A DNA stretch of 64,000 bases. Origin: JAEXOD01 sp963667875. Its GTDB lineage: Bacteria > Bacteroidota > Ignavibacteria > Ignavibacteriales > Melioribacteraceae. Below are positions 53,602-62,731 of this stretch, piece by piece (position 1 is the stretch's first letter; the number at the start of each line of letters is the position of its first letter). The position numbers and the translations under genes were made by a program. The stretch is from positions 372,001 through 436,000 of the forward strand of contig CAXXGC010000001.1 in assembly GCA_963667875.2 (NCBI GenBank), read 5' to 3'. The notes beneath the pieces were generated by a model. That model was not told the DNA's origin. It saw only the letters and a list, made by a program, of their open reading frames with translations, and did no database searches.

Positions 53602-55785
53602 ATGAAAAAACCAGATTTTACTCAGATAAACTTAAATTTAGGGATACCTAAAGTTTCTCGAGAGGAATGGCAGGCTAAACTTGAAAAAGAAACAGGCAAA
53701 ACATTAGAGGAATTGATTTGGCATACAATGGAAAAAATTGATGTTAAACCTTTATATACTGCCGATGATATAAAAAACTGTGAACATATAGATTATATGT
53801 CGGGTATTGCTCCGTTTTTGCGCGGGCCTTACAGCACAATGTACGTACAACGTCCTTGGACAGTACGGCAATACGCCGGATTTTCAACAGCTGAAGAAAG
53901 CAACGCTTTTTACAGAAGAAATTTGGCCGCCGGTCAAATGGGACTTTCGGTTGCATTCGATTTAGCAACTCACCGCGGTTACGATAGCGATCATGCCCGT
54001 GTGGTTGGTGATGTTGGTAAAGCAGGTGTTGCAATTGACAGCATTGAAGATATGAAAATTTTATTTGATAAAATACCATTGGATAAAATGTCGGTTTCAA
54101 TGACAATGAACGGTGCCGTATTACCTATTTTAGCTTTTTATATTGTTGCTGCCGAAGAACAAGGTGTTGCTCATTCGTTATTAACAGGAACAATACAAAA
54201 CGATATATTAAAAGAATATATGGTTCGTAATACATATATTTATCCCCCAGCTACATCAATGCAGATTATTGCCGATATTTTTAAATTTACAAGCGAAAAT
54301 ATGCCTAAATTTAACAGTATCTCAATTTCAGGTTATCACATGCAGGAAGCAGGTGCTACTGCCGATTTGGAAATGGCTTATACACTTGCAGACGGTTTGG
54401 AATATATTAAAACCGGTATTAAAGCAGGAATGGATATAGATACTTTTGCCCCCCGTTTATCTTTCTTTTGGGCACAAGGAATGAATTATTTTATGGAAGT
54501 TGCAAAAATGCGCGCCGCCCGTTTAATTTGGTCAAAACTTATTAAACAGTTTAATCCTAAAAATCCAAAATCAATGTCGCTGCGTACTCACTCGCAAACA
54601 TCGGGTTGGAGTTTAACGGAACAGGATCCTTTTAATAATGTTGTTCGTACATGCATGGAAGGAATGGCTGCAGCTTTAGGACATACACAATCGCTGCATA
54701 CAAATTCGTTAGATGAAGCAATTGCATTGCCAACCGATTTTTCGGCACGTATTGCACGTAACACACAATTGTATTTGCAGGATGAAACCAATATAACCAA
54801 AGTTATCGATCCATGGGGTGGTTCCTATTTTGTTGAAGCTTTAACCGAAAAATTACTTAAAAAAGGATGGGATCATATTACCGAAGTTGAATCGTACGGC
54901 GGTATGACAAAAGCTATTGAAGCCGGAATTCCAAAAATGCGTATTGAAGAAGCTTCGGCACGCCGTCAGGCACGAATTGACAGCGGAAACGAAACAATAG
55001 TTGGTGTAAATAAATACAGATTAGATAAAGAAGCTCCTATTGAAATTTTGGAAGTTGATAACTCGGCTGTTCGTTTAAGTCAAATTAAACGTTTAAAAGA
55101 AGTACGGGCAAACCGTAATAATGCCGAAGTAGAACAATGTTTGGCCCAAATTACACGCTGTACCGAAACAGGCGATGGAAATTTATTGGACTTGGCTGTA
55201 AAAGCTGCCCGCGCCCGCGCAACATTGGGTGAAATTTCGGATGCTGTTGAAAAAGTTTGCGGTCGCTTCCAAGCCGTTACCAGAACAATTTCAGGTGTTT
55301 ACAATTCCGAATATATGGAAGATGGTGAAAATATGGTTAATAAGGTTCGCGAAATGACAGATGCTTTTGCCGAAAAAGAAGGCAGAAGACCAAGAATAAT
55401 GATTGCTAAAATGGGACAGGACGGCCACGACCGAGGAGCAAAAGTTGTTGCTACTGCTTATGCCGATATGGGTTTTGATGTTGATATGGGCCCGTTATTC
55501 CAAACTCCCGAAGAAACAGCACGTCAGGCAGTTGAAAATGACGTTCATTGTGTTGGAATGAGTTCACTTGCAGCAGGTCATAAAACCTTATTGCCACAGC
55601 TTGTTGACGAATTAAAAAAACTTGGACGTGAAGACATTATTATTATTGTAGGCGGTGTTATTCCTGCTCAAGATTACGAATTTTTATACCAGCATGGTGC
55701 TTCCGCAATATTTGGCCCGGGAACTAAAATTCCTTTTGCCGGGAAAAAAATTATGGAAGAAATTAATAAAAGATTTGTAGCTTAA
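53602..55785 (+). CDS. mutB: Methylmalonyl-CoA mutase large subunit
   Basis: The 727 residues match the usual large-subunit length. The N-terminal barrel shows the substrate-binding segment TMYVQRPWTVRQYAGFSTAE. The C-terminal cobalamin domain has the motif MGQDGHDRGAKV with Asp607 and His609, the lower ligand of the cobalt, then GMSSLAAGH and VGGVIP. This subunit carries the adenosylcobalamin and the active site and rearranges (R)-methylmalonyl-CoA to succinyl-CoA. GAGGA lies before the ATG. meaB begins four bases after the stop. Confidence 0.97.
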   Translation: MKKPDFTQINLNLGIPKVSREEWQAKLEKETGKTLEELIWHTMEKIDVKPLYTADDIKNCEHIDYMSGIAPFLRGPYSTMYVQRPWTVRQYAGFSTAEESNAFYRRNLAAGQMGLSVAFDLATHRGYDSDHARVVGDVGKAGVAIDSIEDMKILFDKIPLDKMSVSMTMNGAVLPILAFYIVAAEEQGVAHSLLTGTIQNDILKEYMVRNTYIYPPATSMQIIADIFKFTSENMPKFNSISISGYHMQEAGATADLEMAYTLADGLEYIKTGIKAGMDIDTFAPRLSFFWAQGMNYFMEVAKMRAARLIWSKLIKQFNPKNPKSMSLRTHSQTSGWSLTEQDPFNNVVRTCMEGMAAALGHTQSLHTNSLDEAIALPTDFSARIARNTQLYLQDETNITKVIDPWGGSYFVEALTEKLLKKGWDHITEVESYGGMTKAIEAGIPKMRIEEASARRQARIDSGNETIVGVNKYRLDKEAPIEILEVDNSAVRLSQIKRLKEVRANRNNAEVEQCLAQITRCTETGDGNLLDLAVKAARARATLGEISDAVEKVCGRFQAVTRTISGVYNSEYMEDGENMVNKVREMTDAFAEKEGRRPRIMIAKMGQDGHDRGAKVVATAYADMGFDVDMGPLFQTPEETARQAVENDVHCVGMSSLAAGHKTLLPQLVDELKKLGREDIIIIVGGVIPAQDYEFLYQHGASAIFGPGTKIPFAGKKIMEEINKRFVA

Positions 55786-55789
55786 TATT

Positions 55790-56938
55790 GTGGATAATAA
55801 AGAAAATAATAATTCGTACTTGCCGGATTGGGTACCTGAAAACGCAGGGAGCGAATTTGCTATAAAAATAGTTAAAGGTGTTGAAGGGGGTTCTAACGAA
55901 CCCTCCTCGGCTTATCACAAAAATGTTGTACATTCACATGGGCATAAGTCAAAACAACCTACTGTTGATGAACTGGTTAATGGGGTATTAAAAGGAGACA
56001 GAACTTTACTTGCCCGAACAATTACTTTAATTGAAAGCAACTCTATTCATCACACTTTAAAAGCTCAGGAAGTGTTACGAAAAGTTTTACCGTATTCCGG
56101 TAAATCGTTGCGTATTGGTATTACAGGTGTGCCCGGTGCAGGCAAAAGCACGCTAATAGAAGCCTTGGGAGTATATTTAATTAACCAAGGGTATAAAGTT
56201 GCGGTTTTAGCCGTTGACCCCAGCAGCACCGTTACAAAGGGGAGTATATTGGGTGATAAAACCCGTATGGAAAAACTTTCGCGTCAGGATAACTGTTTTA
56301 TACGTCCTTCTCCTTCAAGCGGAACTTTAGGCGGAGTAACACGAAAAAGCCGCGAAACAATTTTAGTTTGCGAAGCTGCGGGGTATAATGCCATTTTAAT
56401 TGAAACAGTAGGAGTTGGCCAAAGTGAAGTTACCGTTCGTTCGATGGTGGATTTTTTTCTGCTTGTTTTAATAGCCGGCGCGGGTGATGAGTTGCAGGGA
56501 ATTAAAAAAGGTGTTATTGAACTTGCCGATGCTTTGTTAATTAATAAGGCCGATGGCGATAACGAAACTAAAGCAAATATAGCAAGTGCCGAATATAAAA
56601 ATGCCTTACATTATTTACAACACGCAACAAAAGGATGGAAAACGGATTCATTTACATCTTCGGCTGTTACAGGAAAAGGTATTCCCGAAATATGGAAAGT
56701 GATTAAAAAATTTGAAGAAATTACACTTAAATCGGGTGTGTTTGAAGAAAGACGTAAAAACCAATTACTGGAATGGACTTTTAACATGATTGAGGAAAGT
56801 TTAAAAGAAAAATTCTATAATGAACAAAACATTAAAAATATATTGCCCGCAATAAAATTAGATATTTTAAGCGGTGTAAAATTACCCACTGCCGCCGCTG
56901 AAGAATTATTGGATTTGTTTTTTGAAAACGAGAAATAG
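55790..56938 (+). CDS. meaB: Methylmalonyl-CoA mutase-associated GTPase MeaB
   Basis: The G3E-class GTPase has Walker A GVPGAGKST (Lys119), VDPSSTVTKGSILGDKTRM, ETVGVGQSE and the base-recognition motif NKADG. It protects and reactivates the cobalamin mutase by gating cofactor loading with GTP hydrolysis. The start is GTG at 55790. The N-terminal extension of about 60 residues, including a His-rich HSHGHK, is longer than in many MeaB proteins. It is the last gene of the mutA-mutB-meaB operon, and its 3' end touches the AlbA_2-type remnant. Confidence 0.93.
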   Translation: MDNKENNNSYLPDWVPENAGSEFAIKIVKGVEGGSNEPSSAYHKNVVHSHGHKSKQPTVDELVNGVLKGDRTLLARTITLIESNSIHHTLKAQEVLRKVLPYSGKSLRIGITGVPGAGKSTLIEALGVYLINQGYKVAVLAVDPSSTVTKGSILGDKTRMEKLSRQDNCFIRPSPSSGTLGGVTRKSRETILVCEAAGYNAILIETVGVGQSEVTVRSMVDFFLLVLIAGAGDELQGIKKGVIELADALLINKADGDNETKANIASAEYKNALHYLQHATKGWKTDSFTSSAVTGKGIPEIWKVIKKFEEITLKSGVFEERRKNQLLEWTFNMIEESLKEKFYNEQNIKNILPAIKLDILSGVKLPTAAAEELLDLFFENEK

Positions 56939-56963
56939 TTACCTGCCGGATGATTACAAGAGG

Positions 56964-57390
56964 ATGAATACTGTTTCTAAACAAGTAGTAAACTTTAAAG
57001 AACCCGAATTTTGTCTTTATGATGGATTTAAAGTGATTTTATGGCGGCCGGTTATTAATATCCAAGAACCCCCCAAGTACCCCTCAAGTACCCTACAAGT
57101 ACCCTACAAGTATGCAATCATCATATGAATATACTAAAATAGATAAGCAAGTAAAAAAACTATTAATTGTGTTAAATGATGAAATGAAGGGTTCGGAAAT
57201 ACAAAATGCGTTAGGATTAATTGATAGAGTTAATTTTAGGAACAACTATTTAATTCCGGCTCTTGAAAGTGGACTTGTGGAAATGACAGAAATGGGAAAA
57301 CCAAATAACCCAAAACAAAAATATAGACTTACTGAAAAAGGTCTGTCCTTGAAGGAGAGCTTAAACTCAGATGAAGAAATGGGGCAATAA
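56964..57390 (+). pseudogene. Truncated, frameshifted remnant of an AlbA_2/Schlafen-like ATP-binding protein
   Basis: Two frames overlap. The first (to 57128) contains KEPEFCLYDGFKVILWRPV, like the 'PxFxxxxGxFxVxxxRP' end of the ATPase-like part of AlbA_2 proteins, then a linker of PKYPSSTLQVPYKY type. The second (57112-57390) contains KQVKKLLIVLNDEMKGSEIQNALGL and the winged-helix end DRVNFRNNYLIPALESGLVEMTE...KYRLTEKG, typical of the C-terminus of these and of Fic-type proteins. The N-terminal AlbA_2 domain is missing. The frames differ by one base across an 11-bp tandem repeat. Confidence 0.7.
57074..57111 (+). repeat. 11-bp tandem repeat in the AlbA_2-type remnant
   Basis: CAAGTACCCCT, CAAGTACCCTA, CAAGTACCCTA and a partial CAAGTA lie head to tail. 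The unit is not a multiple of three; gain of one unit would join the two frames of the remnant. Confidence 0.9.
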
Positions 57391-57526
57391 TTATTATAAA
57401 TTTCGCGTATATTCTACTTCTTTTTTGAAAGCTAATAAGTAAAAATTTTTCGAATTAAACATTTTCTTTTGTAAAAAACAATCTTTCCTATATATTAGAC
57501 ATATACTAAAACTTAATGTGATATTT

Positions 57527-58678
57527 ATGAAATCAAAATTAATAATGTTTGTTATTTTAATTCAAAGTTTGTTATTTGCCCAAAATGTTAAAGTTACCGA
57601 TTATCAGGTACCTGTAAGTTCAGCTCGTATTTTACGTTTTAACGGTGGTTTTAACTGGGCACAAACAAATAAAAATGGTGATGTATATACACGTAACTCG
57701 AACGCAAATGGTAATTTTACGTTTAATTATTTTTATTCATCGCTGCCTTTTGCCTGGTTTTTGGATGTTAATGCCGCAGCCGAAATGAATGATTCGAAAT
57801 TTACGCATGATATAAGTATTAGTCCAAGTGTAAGGAAATATATTTGGCAGGATAGAGACTGGTTCGGTTATATGTCGATGAATTTGCAGCATCAAAATAC
57901 TTTTGACCAGATTTATTCGGATGTTTCCGCCGGTTATGGATATGGCAGACACATTGACGCTACTGCACTTGCAAAAGCCGTTAGAATTGAAGAGCACTTA
58001 ATAAAAGAAAATGTAATTGCAGGCAATTTGCCAAAAGAAGTAATGATTAAAATTGCTAATATTATTGAACGCGAGCAGGAGTATATTGGTATTTACGGTG
58101 CGACATACGAAACCAAGTGGTATGAAGATATTGAGGAAGCTATTAAATCCTCGTATTTATTAATAAGCGATCATGTTGGCGCAATTGGAATTTTGCGTAT
58201 TCAGCAGGTATTAAAAGGGATAAATGAACGGGTAAATAACCGATCGTATGGCTGGGATTTGACCTTGGGAATTAATTATGTTGTCAGCACAGCCGATAAA
58301 TATTCCAAAAGGCCTGCCCCCGCATTAATTATAGGAGGTAGATATTCATATCCCATAACTTGGCGAAATCAAATAAATGCAAAAATAGATATATATACTC
58401 CCGTTGATTCTTCGTTTTTTAAGACATTTACTATAAGGGGAAACGCGGAGTATATTTACGAATTTAGTAATAAAATAAATTTTGTTACAACTTATTCGCT
58501 TGAATATTCCAGACCGGAAAATGGACCAACTTTAGTATTACATTCAATTAGACCGGGGTTTTTATTTTATTTGGAGAACCAAATATATTTAACTGTTAAT
58601 GCTGTTTGGGATAAAAGCAGTATTAATAAAACTACTTTAATGCGAACAAGTGTTTCGCTTCAATATAATTTCTTTTAA
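57527..58678 (+). CDS. Outer-membrane beta-barrel protein of unknown function
   Basis: A signal peptide (MKSKLIMFVILIQSLLFAQ, 19 residues) is followed by alternating strands (RILRFNGGFNWAQTNK, GNFTFNYFYSSLPFAWFLDV) and a central helical insert (about 150-235, ALAKAVRIEEHLIKENV). Further strands follow, ending MRTSVSLQYNFF with a terminal aromatic pair, the usual signal for outer-membrane barrel assembly. The helical insert in mid-barrel is notable. The family is not recognised. I place the start at the ATG at 57527; an in-frame GTG at 57518 would add three residues before the signal peptide. It is a single gene with its own terminator. Confidence 0.78.
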   Translation: MKSKLIMFVILIQSLLFAQNVKVTDYQVPVSSARILRFNGGFNWAQTNKNGDVYTRNSNANGNFTFNYFYSSLPFAWFLDVNAAAEMNDSKFTHDISISPSVRKYIWQDRDWFGYMSMNLQHQNTFDQIYSDVSAGYGYGRHIDATALAKAVRIEEHLIKENVIAGNLPKEVMIKIANIIEREQEYIGIYGATYETKWYEDIEEAIKSSYLLISDHVGAIGILRIQQVLKGINERVNNRSYGWDLTLGINYVVSTADKYSKRPAPALIIGGRYSYPITWRNQINAKIDIYTPVDSSFFKTFTIRGNAEYIYEFSNKINFVTTYSLEYSRPENGPTLVLHSIRPGFLFYLENQIYLTVNAVWDKSSINKTTLMRTSVSLQYNFF

Positions 58679-58690
58679 TTTTTCATAATA

Positions 58691-58720
58691 AAAAAGGCTG
58701 TCTTGGGTGACAGCCTTTTT
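58691..58720. terminator. Terminator between the barrel gene and the RHH gene
   Basis: AAAAAGGCTGTC (58691-58702) pairs with GACAGCCTTTTT (58709-58720), 12 bp, loop TTGGGT. A- and T-runs allow use by both convergent genes. Confidence 0.9.
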
Positions 58721-58733
58721 CTTGATAAAAGTA

Positions 58734-58886
58734 TTAATCTTTGGATTTTTTCCTTTTTTTTACCGCTTCACGCAAAACATATTCAATCTGTCCGTTTACG
58801 CTGCGTAATTCGTTTTTTGCCCATTCATTAAGGTCGTTCCATAATTTAGGGTCAATGCGCAATATGATTGATTTTTTGTTTTCCAT
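58734..58886 (-). CDS. Small Arc-type ribbon-helix-helix protein
   Basis: A 50-residue frame not long enough for a standard ORF cut-off: MENKKSIILRIDPKLWNDL, then NEWAKNELRSVNGQIEYV, then LREAVKKRKKSKD. It reads as the ribbon (SIILRID) plus two helices of an Arc/MetJ-type DNA-binding domain, with the typical S-x-N-x-x-I-E turn between the helices. It starts 12 bases after the stop of the SPFH gene on the same strand, so the two form an operon. From memory, SPFH proteins and small Arc-like genes occur together in other bacteria. It may bind the operon's own promoter. Confidence 0.82.
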   Translation of the reverse strand: MENKKSIILRIDPKLWNDLNEWAKNELRSVNGQIEYVLREAVKKRKKSKD

Positions 58887-58898
58887 GATAATTATATT

Positions 58899-59765
58899 TT
58901 AATAAATTGATCCTGCATTTACAACAGGTTGTGTTGCTTTATCGGAACATAAAACAACCAATAAGTTGCTTACCATTGTAGCTTTTTTCTCTTCGTCAAG
59001 ATCAACTATATTATGTTCTTTTAATTTATCTAAAGCCATTTCAACCATACTTACAGCTCCTTCAACAATTTTAGTTCTGGCTGCAATAATAGCTTCTGCC
59101 TGCTGACGCTGTAACATTGCATGTGCAATTTCGGGTGCATAAGATAAATGATTAATACGCGCTTCATCAATTACCACTCCGGCTAAAGCAACCCGTTCTT
59201 GTATTTCTTTTTTTAAAGCTTCCGAAACTTCATCCTGGGATGCGCGCAAAGTGATTTCTTCACCCTCGGTTCCGTCATAAGCAAAACTTGTGGCCAAATG
59301 GCGTAAAGCGGATTCCGCCTGAATTTGAACATATTCAACATAATTATCAACATCAAAAAATGCCTGTGCTGTATTTCGTACACGCCACACAACAACTGCA
59401 GAAATTTCAATTGGATTTCCTTTTTTATCGTTTACTTTTAATTTTTGTCCGTCAAAATTACGGGCTCGTAAAGATAGTTTCTTTTTAGTATAAAATGGAT
59501 TACACCATTTAAAACCGCTGGTTTTTTCGGTACCAATGTATCTTCCGAATAATAATAATACCATCGAAACGTTTGGTTCAACAGTAAAAAATCCATTGTA
59601 AATAATAATATTAAGAATAAAAAGAATTATTGCCGGAACAATAAGAATAGGTGCATCAATAATTGCCGCAAAAACTATTAAGCCTATAATGGCTAATGTA
59701 AAAATCAAATTAAAAGCTAAAGTTGCAGATCCGCTTTTTTGTGGTTTTAAGATCTCGGAAACCAT
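58899..59765 (-). CDS. SPFH/band-7 (prohibitin-like) membrane protein
   Basis: The 288-residue protein has two adjoining hydrophobic segments near the N-terminus (about 16-60) and then a band-7 domain (about 62-235) with NFDGQKLKVNDKKGNPIEI, VVVWRV and the late QRQQAEAIIAARTKIVEGAV. It probably oligomerises at the inner membrane as a scaffold of microdomains. I chose the ATG at 59765 because GGAGA lies a few bases upstream; a longer frame reaches 59837 but its first 24 residues lack support. Paired with the RHH gene downstream. The IS copy 2 lies 168 bases upstream of this start and could affect its expression. Confidence 0.9.
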   Translation of the reverse strand: MVSEILKPQKSGSATLAFNLIFTLAIIGLIVFAAIIDAPILIVPAIILFILNIIIYNGFFTVEPNVSMVLLLFGRYIGTEKTSGFKWCNPFYTKKKLSLRARNFDGQKLKVNDKKGNPIEISAVVVWRVRNTAQAFFDVDNYVEYVQIQAESALRHLATSFAYDGTEGEEITLRASQDEVSEALKKEIQERVALAGVVIDEARINHLSYAPEIAHAMLQRQQAEAIIAARTKIVEGAVSMVEMALDKLKEHNIVDLDEEKKATMVSNLLVVLCSDKATQPVVNAGSIY

Positions 59766-59932
59766 TTTAATCTCCATTGTTTTTATTATTGTTGATATTA
59801 TTATGATATCATATTTATATCCTAGCGATATATACAATATTATTTATTGATTGTCAATATGGGGAGTTTAAAATGTGTTTGTTAGCTGTTAAAATGAATC
59901 AAAAATTAATTAAAAAGCAAAGAAGATGATGC

Positions 59933-61263
59933 GGTAGCGTACTAGTTATCGGTTGCTTTTTTGGGTAAAATTAAAGAATTTTTTAACCAATCATTGGATT
60001 TCAATTTTACCGAACAAAGTTCTAAAGGAGATAATCCATTGCACTTCCTTCTATTACCTCTACAATCAGTATATGCTCTAAATCTTATATAATTAATATA
60101 CAAAATTAAATAATTAAAAGCTGTGTTGGCTGTCTGGAAGCCTTCAATGGTTTTTAATCTTCTTTCAATCTGTTTGTTTAGATTTTCAGCTCTATTATTT
60201 GTTTTTTGTATCGTGCTATCTTTTTGATGAGTTAATAAGTTTTTAATATGCCTGTCAATAAATTCTATTAACTTAGGATACTTTTGCCCATACCCCTCCT
60301 TTATATTTAACATAATTAATTCGCTGTCCTTTGAATTTGTAGAATAAAACAAGCTTTTAACTATATCACGGGTCTTTTTTTTCTCCGTGTATGATTCTAT
60401 TAATTCTTTATTCTGCTGAACTAAATCACCTAATGCTTTTTTTTGCTTAAAATATTCCCTAATTACAGGCCTATATTCTATTATTACTTCCACAGCAGCT
60501 AATGCATGTTTAATACATTTTTGGTACAATACTTTTTCACCATATACTTTTGCTACTGATTTTATAAGCATTATATCAAGATCAGTGGTTATTGATTTTG
60601 CCGGATACTTTAGAACTTCTTTTATAAATAAGAAAAAGTCATCATATTTGTTTTGTCCGGCTTCTCCCCAAATTAATTCGTAATGGACAACATCTCCACT
60701 GCTATCAATGGCTACTAAAGTTAAACATTTCTTACCATGTATGCTTATATATTTATCATCTATCGTTAAGTTTCCTTCCCAACTTGGTGAAAAATCTGAT
60801 TTTATTCCCAAACTTGATTTCGCCTGTTCGGCTATTTCATTTACAATTTCACATACTTTACTTGGAGTAGTATTTATAGAGAATTTTTCTCTGATCCGTT
60901 TTGAAATCACTCGACAACTCATTCGTTCTTCAAAATGCATTCGGGCTATTTCGATTTTTACCTGAAAACTATATCTTTGTTTTTTTTCATCTCTTTTGCT
61001 GAATGTTTTCCCACATTCATTGCACTTGTACCGTTTTACCTTGCGTACCGTTTTTCTATGGAAGTTTATTGGTACAATTTCCCTATGACCGTTCTTTTTT
61101 GTACTCAAACTATTACAATAAATACAACGCATTTTTCGCCTTTTTTCTGGTTGCATTCCCCGTTTTCTCGAATTTAGTGAGTGCGCAAACTTACTAAATT
61201 CTGTATCTTATTGCTACATAATATTTTATAGCTGTTTTAGCAACCGATAAGTAGTACGCTTAG
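59933..61263 (-). mobile_element. Zinc-ribbon DDE insertion sequence, copy 2 (1331 bp)
   Basis: It has the same ends and length as copy 1 at 35705-37035. The target duplication is GATGATGC (59925-59932 and 61264-61271). One base difference from copy 1 was noticed (C at 60350, T at 36122). The near identity indicates recent transposition within this genome. Confidence 0.93.
59942..61156 (-). CDS. Zinc-ribbon DDE transposase, copy 2
   Basis: The protein is identical to the copy at 35714-36928 (zinc ribbon Cys11/14/45/48, acids in TIDDKY, TTDLD and NNRAEN). The single base difference changes a Leu codon from TTA to TTG. The frame is intact, so both copies can supply active enzyme. It sits between the SPFH gene and the glycosyltransferase genes and does not interrupt a recognised gene. 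Confidence 0.93.
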   Translation of the reverse strand: MQPEKRRKMRCIYCNSLSTKKNGHREIVPINFHRKTVRKVKRYKCNECGKTFSKRDEKKQRYSFQVKIEIARMHFEERMSCRVISKRIREKFSINTTPSKVCEIVNEIAEQAKSSLGIKSDFSPSWEGNLTIDDKYISIHGKKCLTLVAIDSSGDVVHYELIWGEAGQNKYDDFFLFIKEVLKYPAKSITTDLDIMLIKSVAKVYGEKVLYQKCIKHALAAVEVIIEYRPVIREYFKQKKALGDLVQQNKELIESYTEKKKTRDIVKSLFYSTNSKDSELIMLNIKEGYGQKYPKLIEFIDRHIKNLLTHQKDSTIQKTNNRAENLNKQIERRLKTIEGFQTANTAFNYLILYINYIRFRAYTDCRGNRRKCNGLSPLELCSVKLKSNDWLKNSLILPKKATDN

Positions 61264-61403
61264 GATGATGCTCGAAAGTAATACATTGCGGTTCAGACAT
61301 GGAAATTTGCAGAAATTAATAAAATATAAAAAAATGGAAAATAGAGAATCGGCAGATAGATTAGTAAATATTATGCAGCAATTACTATAATAGAAGAAGT
61401 ATT

Positions 61404-62669
61404 TTACAAATTATTTAATAAAGTTTTATAAACGTTTATATATTGTTTTGCTACAATTTTATTGGTAAAAGAAGATACAACTTTTTTGCGGGCATTTTTG
61501 CTTAATTCTAATAAACGTTCTTTATCATTTAAAAGCCAAAGTATTCCGTCAGTCAAATCATCAATAGATTCGGGGATTGCCAAATATCCGTTTATTTTGT
61601 CCTCAATCATATCACTCATTCCGCCAATATTAAAGGCCGCAACAGGTGTTCCGCACGAAAGGGATTCCATTACGGTATTCGGAAGGTTATCCTCCAATGA
61701 AGGGGCAATAAAAATATCCGCGGCACTATAAACTTTTGCCAAATAATTTGTATCGCTTATTCTGCCAAGTGAAGTGGTCTTAAATGGAATATCAACAAAT
61801 TCGGTATTATTAGATGAGCCAAAAACTAAAATTTCGATGTTGTCCTTTTGGTTTGCTAAAAAATTACCAAGCTTTTTTAAACTGCGTATTAAGTATAACA
61901 AACCTTTTCGTTTATCGGAAAGAGTCATTGTTCCAAAAAGAATGTATTTTTTGTCGGGATTAAGATTTAAAAATCTTCTTGATTCAATTTTATCAAATGA
62001 GTTAAAAATATTAATATCTATTGGATTAGGAATTGCGCTAACTGTTTTATCTTTTAATAAAACACTTCTTTTGGTTTCGTTCGCCAGCCAATTGCTGCAT
62101 GTTACAATACGCAAATTAAAATCTTTATATAATTCTTTCTTTAAATTAAATATTTTGGTTGAATGATCGCATATTCCGTTTTTTTTAAGCGCGGGACAAT
62201 TTCTACATTCGGTAAGGAAATTTGAGCAGGCTCCGGTATAATGACAACCTCCGGTAAAACCCCACATATCATGAAAGGTCCAAACAATGGGTTTTTTTAA
62301 TTCTTTTAATTTTTGCAAGGTCTTAATTGAAAAATAACCGCCATTAATCCAATGAAAATGTAAAATATCAGCAGCAACAACTTTTGGATGACCGGAAATA
62401 TCCACACCGAAATACGGGAAAGAAAATCTGCCCATATCCGGATTAGTACAAAATTTTATTGCGGCCATATCGCAGCCCATACGTGCCAATCGGGTTGTCC
62501 TTTTAATTATACTATCGGAAAATTCGTGAACAAATTCCGAGCCGCCTAATTTGGTTTGCACTAATAATTCGGAGTTTAAGCCTTCATTTCGGATTGCGGA
62601 ACTAATTGCCATACATGCTTTGGAAGCCCCGCCGAGTGTATCGTAATTATTTATGTGTAATATATTCAT
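61404..62669 (-). CDS. Family 4 glycosyltransferase
   Basis: The 421-residue protein is a GT-B enzyme. The N-terminal domain starts MNILHINNYDTLGGASKAC, with the acceptor-site glycine turn, and carries HFHWINGGYF and VWTFHDMWGFTGGCHYTGAC. Six cysteines at about 142-167 (GGCHYTGAC, TECRNCPALKKNGICD) look like a metal-binding insert seen in WcaC-like colanic-acid enzymes. The C-terminal domain has the nucleotide-sugar motif EDNLPNTVMESLSCGTPV (E-x7-E). It transfers a sugar to a growing surface polysaccharide at the inner membrane. The donor and acceptor are unknown. Another GT4 gene lies upstream on the same strand, 62 bases away. Confidence 0.92.
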   Translation of the reverse strand: MNILHINNYDTLGGASKACMAISSAIRNEGLNSELLVQTKLGGSEFVHEFSDSIIKRTTRLARMGCDMAAIKFCTNPDMGRFSFPYFGVDISGHPKVVAADILHFHWINGGYFSIKTLQKLKELKKPIVWTFHDMWGFTGGCHYTGACSNFLTECRNCPALKKNGICDHSTKIFNLKKELYKDFNLRIVTCSNWLANETKRSVLLKDKTVSAIPNPIDINIFNSFDKIESRRFLNLNPDKKYILFGTMTLSDKRKGLLYLIRSLKKLGNFLANQKDNIEILVFGSSNNTEFVDIPFKTTSLGRISDTNYLAKVYSAADIFIAPSLEDNLPNTVMESLSCGTPVAAFNIGGMSDMIEDKINGYLAIPESIDDLTDGILWLLNDKERLLELSKNARKKVVSSFTNKIVAKQYINVYKTLLNNL

Positions 62670-62731
62670 ATTGTTTTAAGGAAAATATAAAAGTAAAAAT
62701 TGTAATTAATTAATTTTTGAATTACAAAGTA

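Noticed and set aside
61265..61390. 41-codon frame starting in the target duplication of IS copy 2 (begins MMLESNTLRFRHG)
   Set aside because: Too short, no good ribosome site, no recognised family, and the pre-insertion sequence does not extend the frame upstream past a stop.
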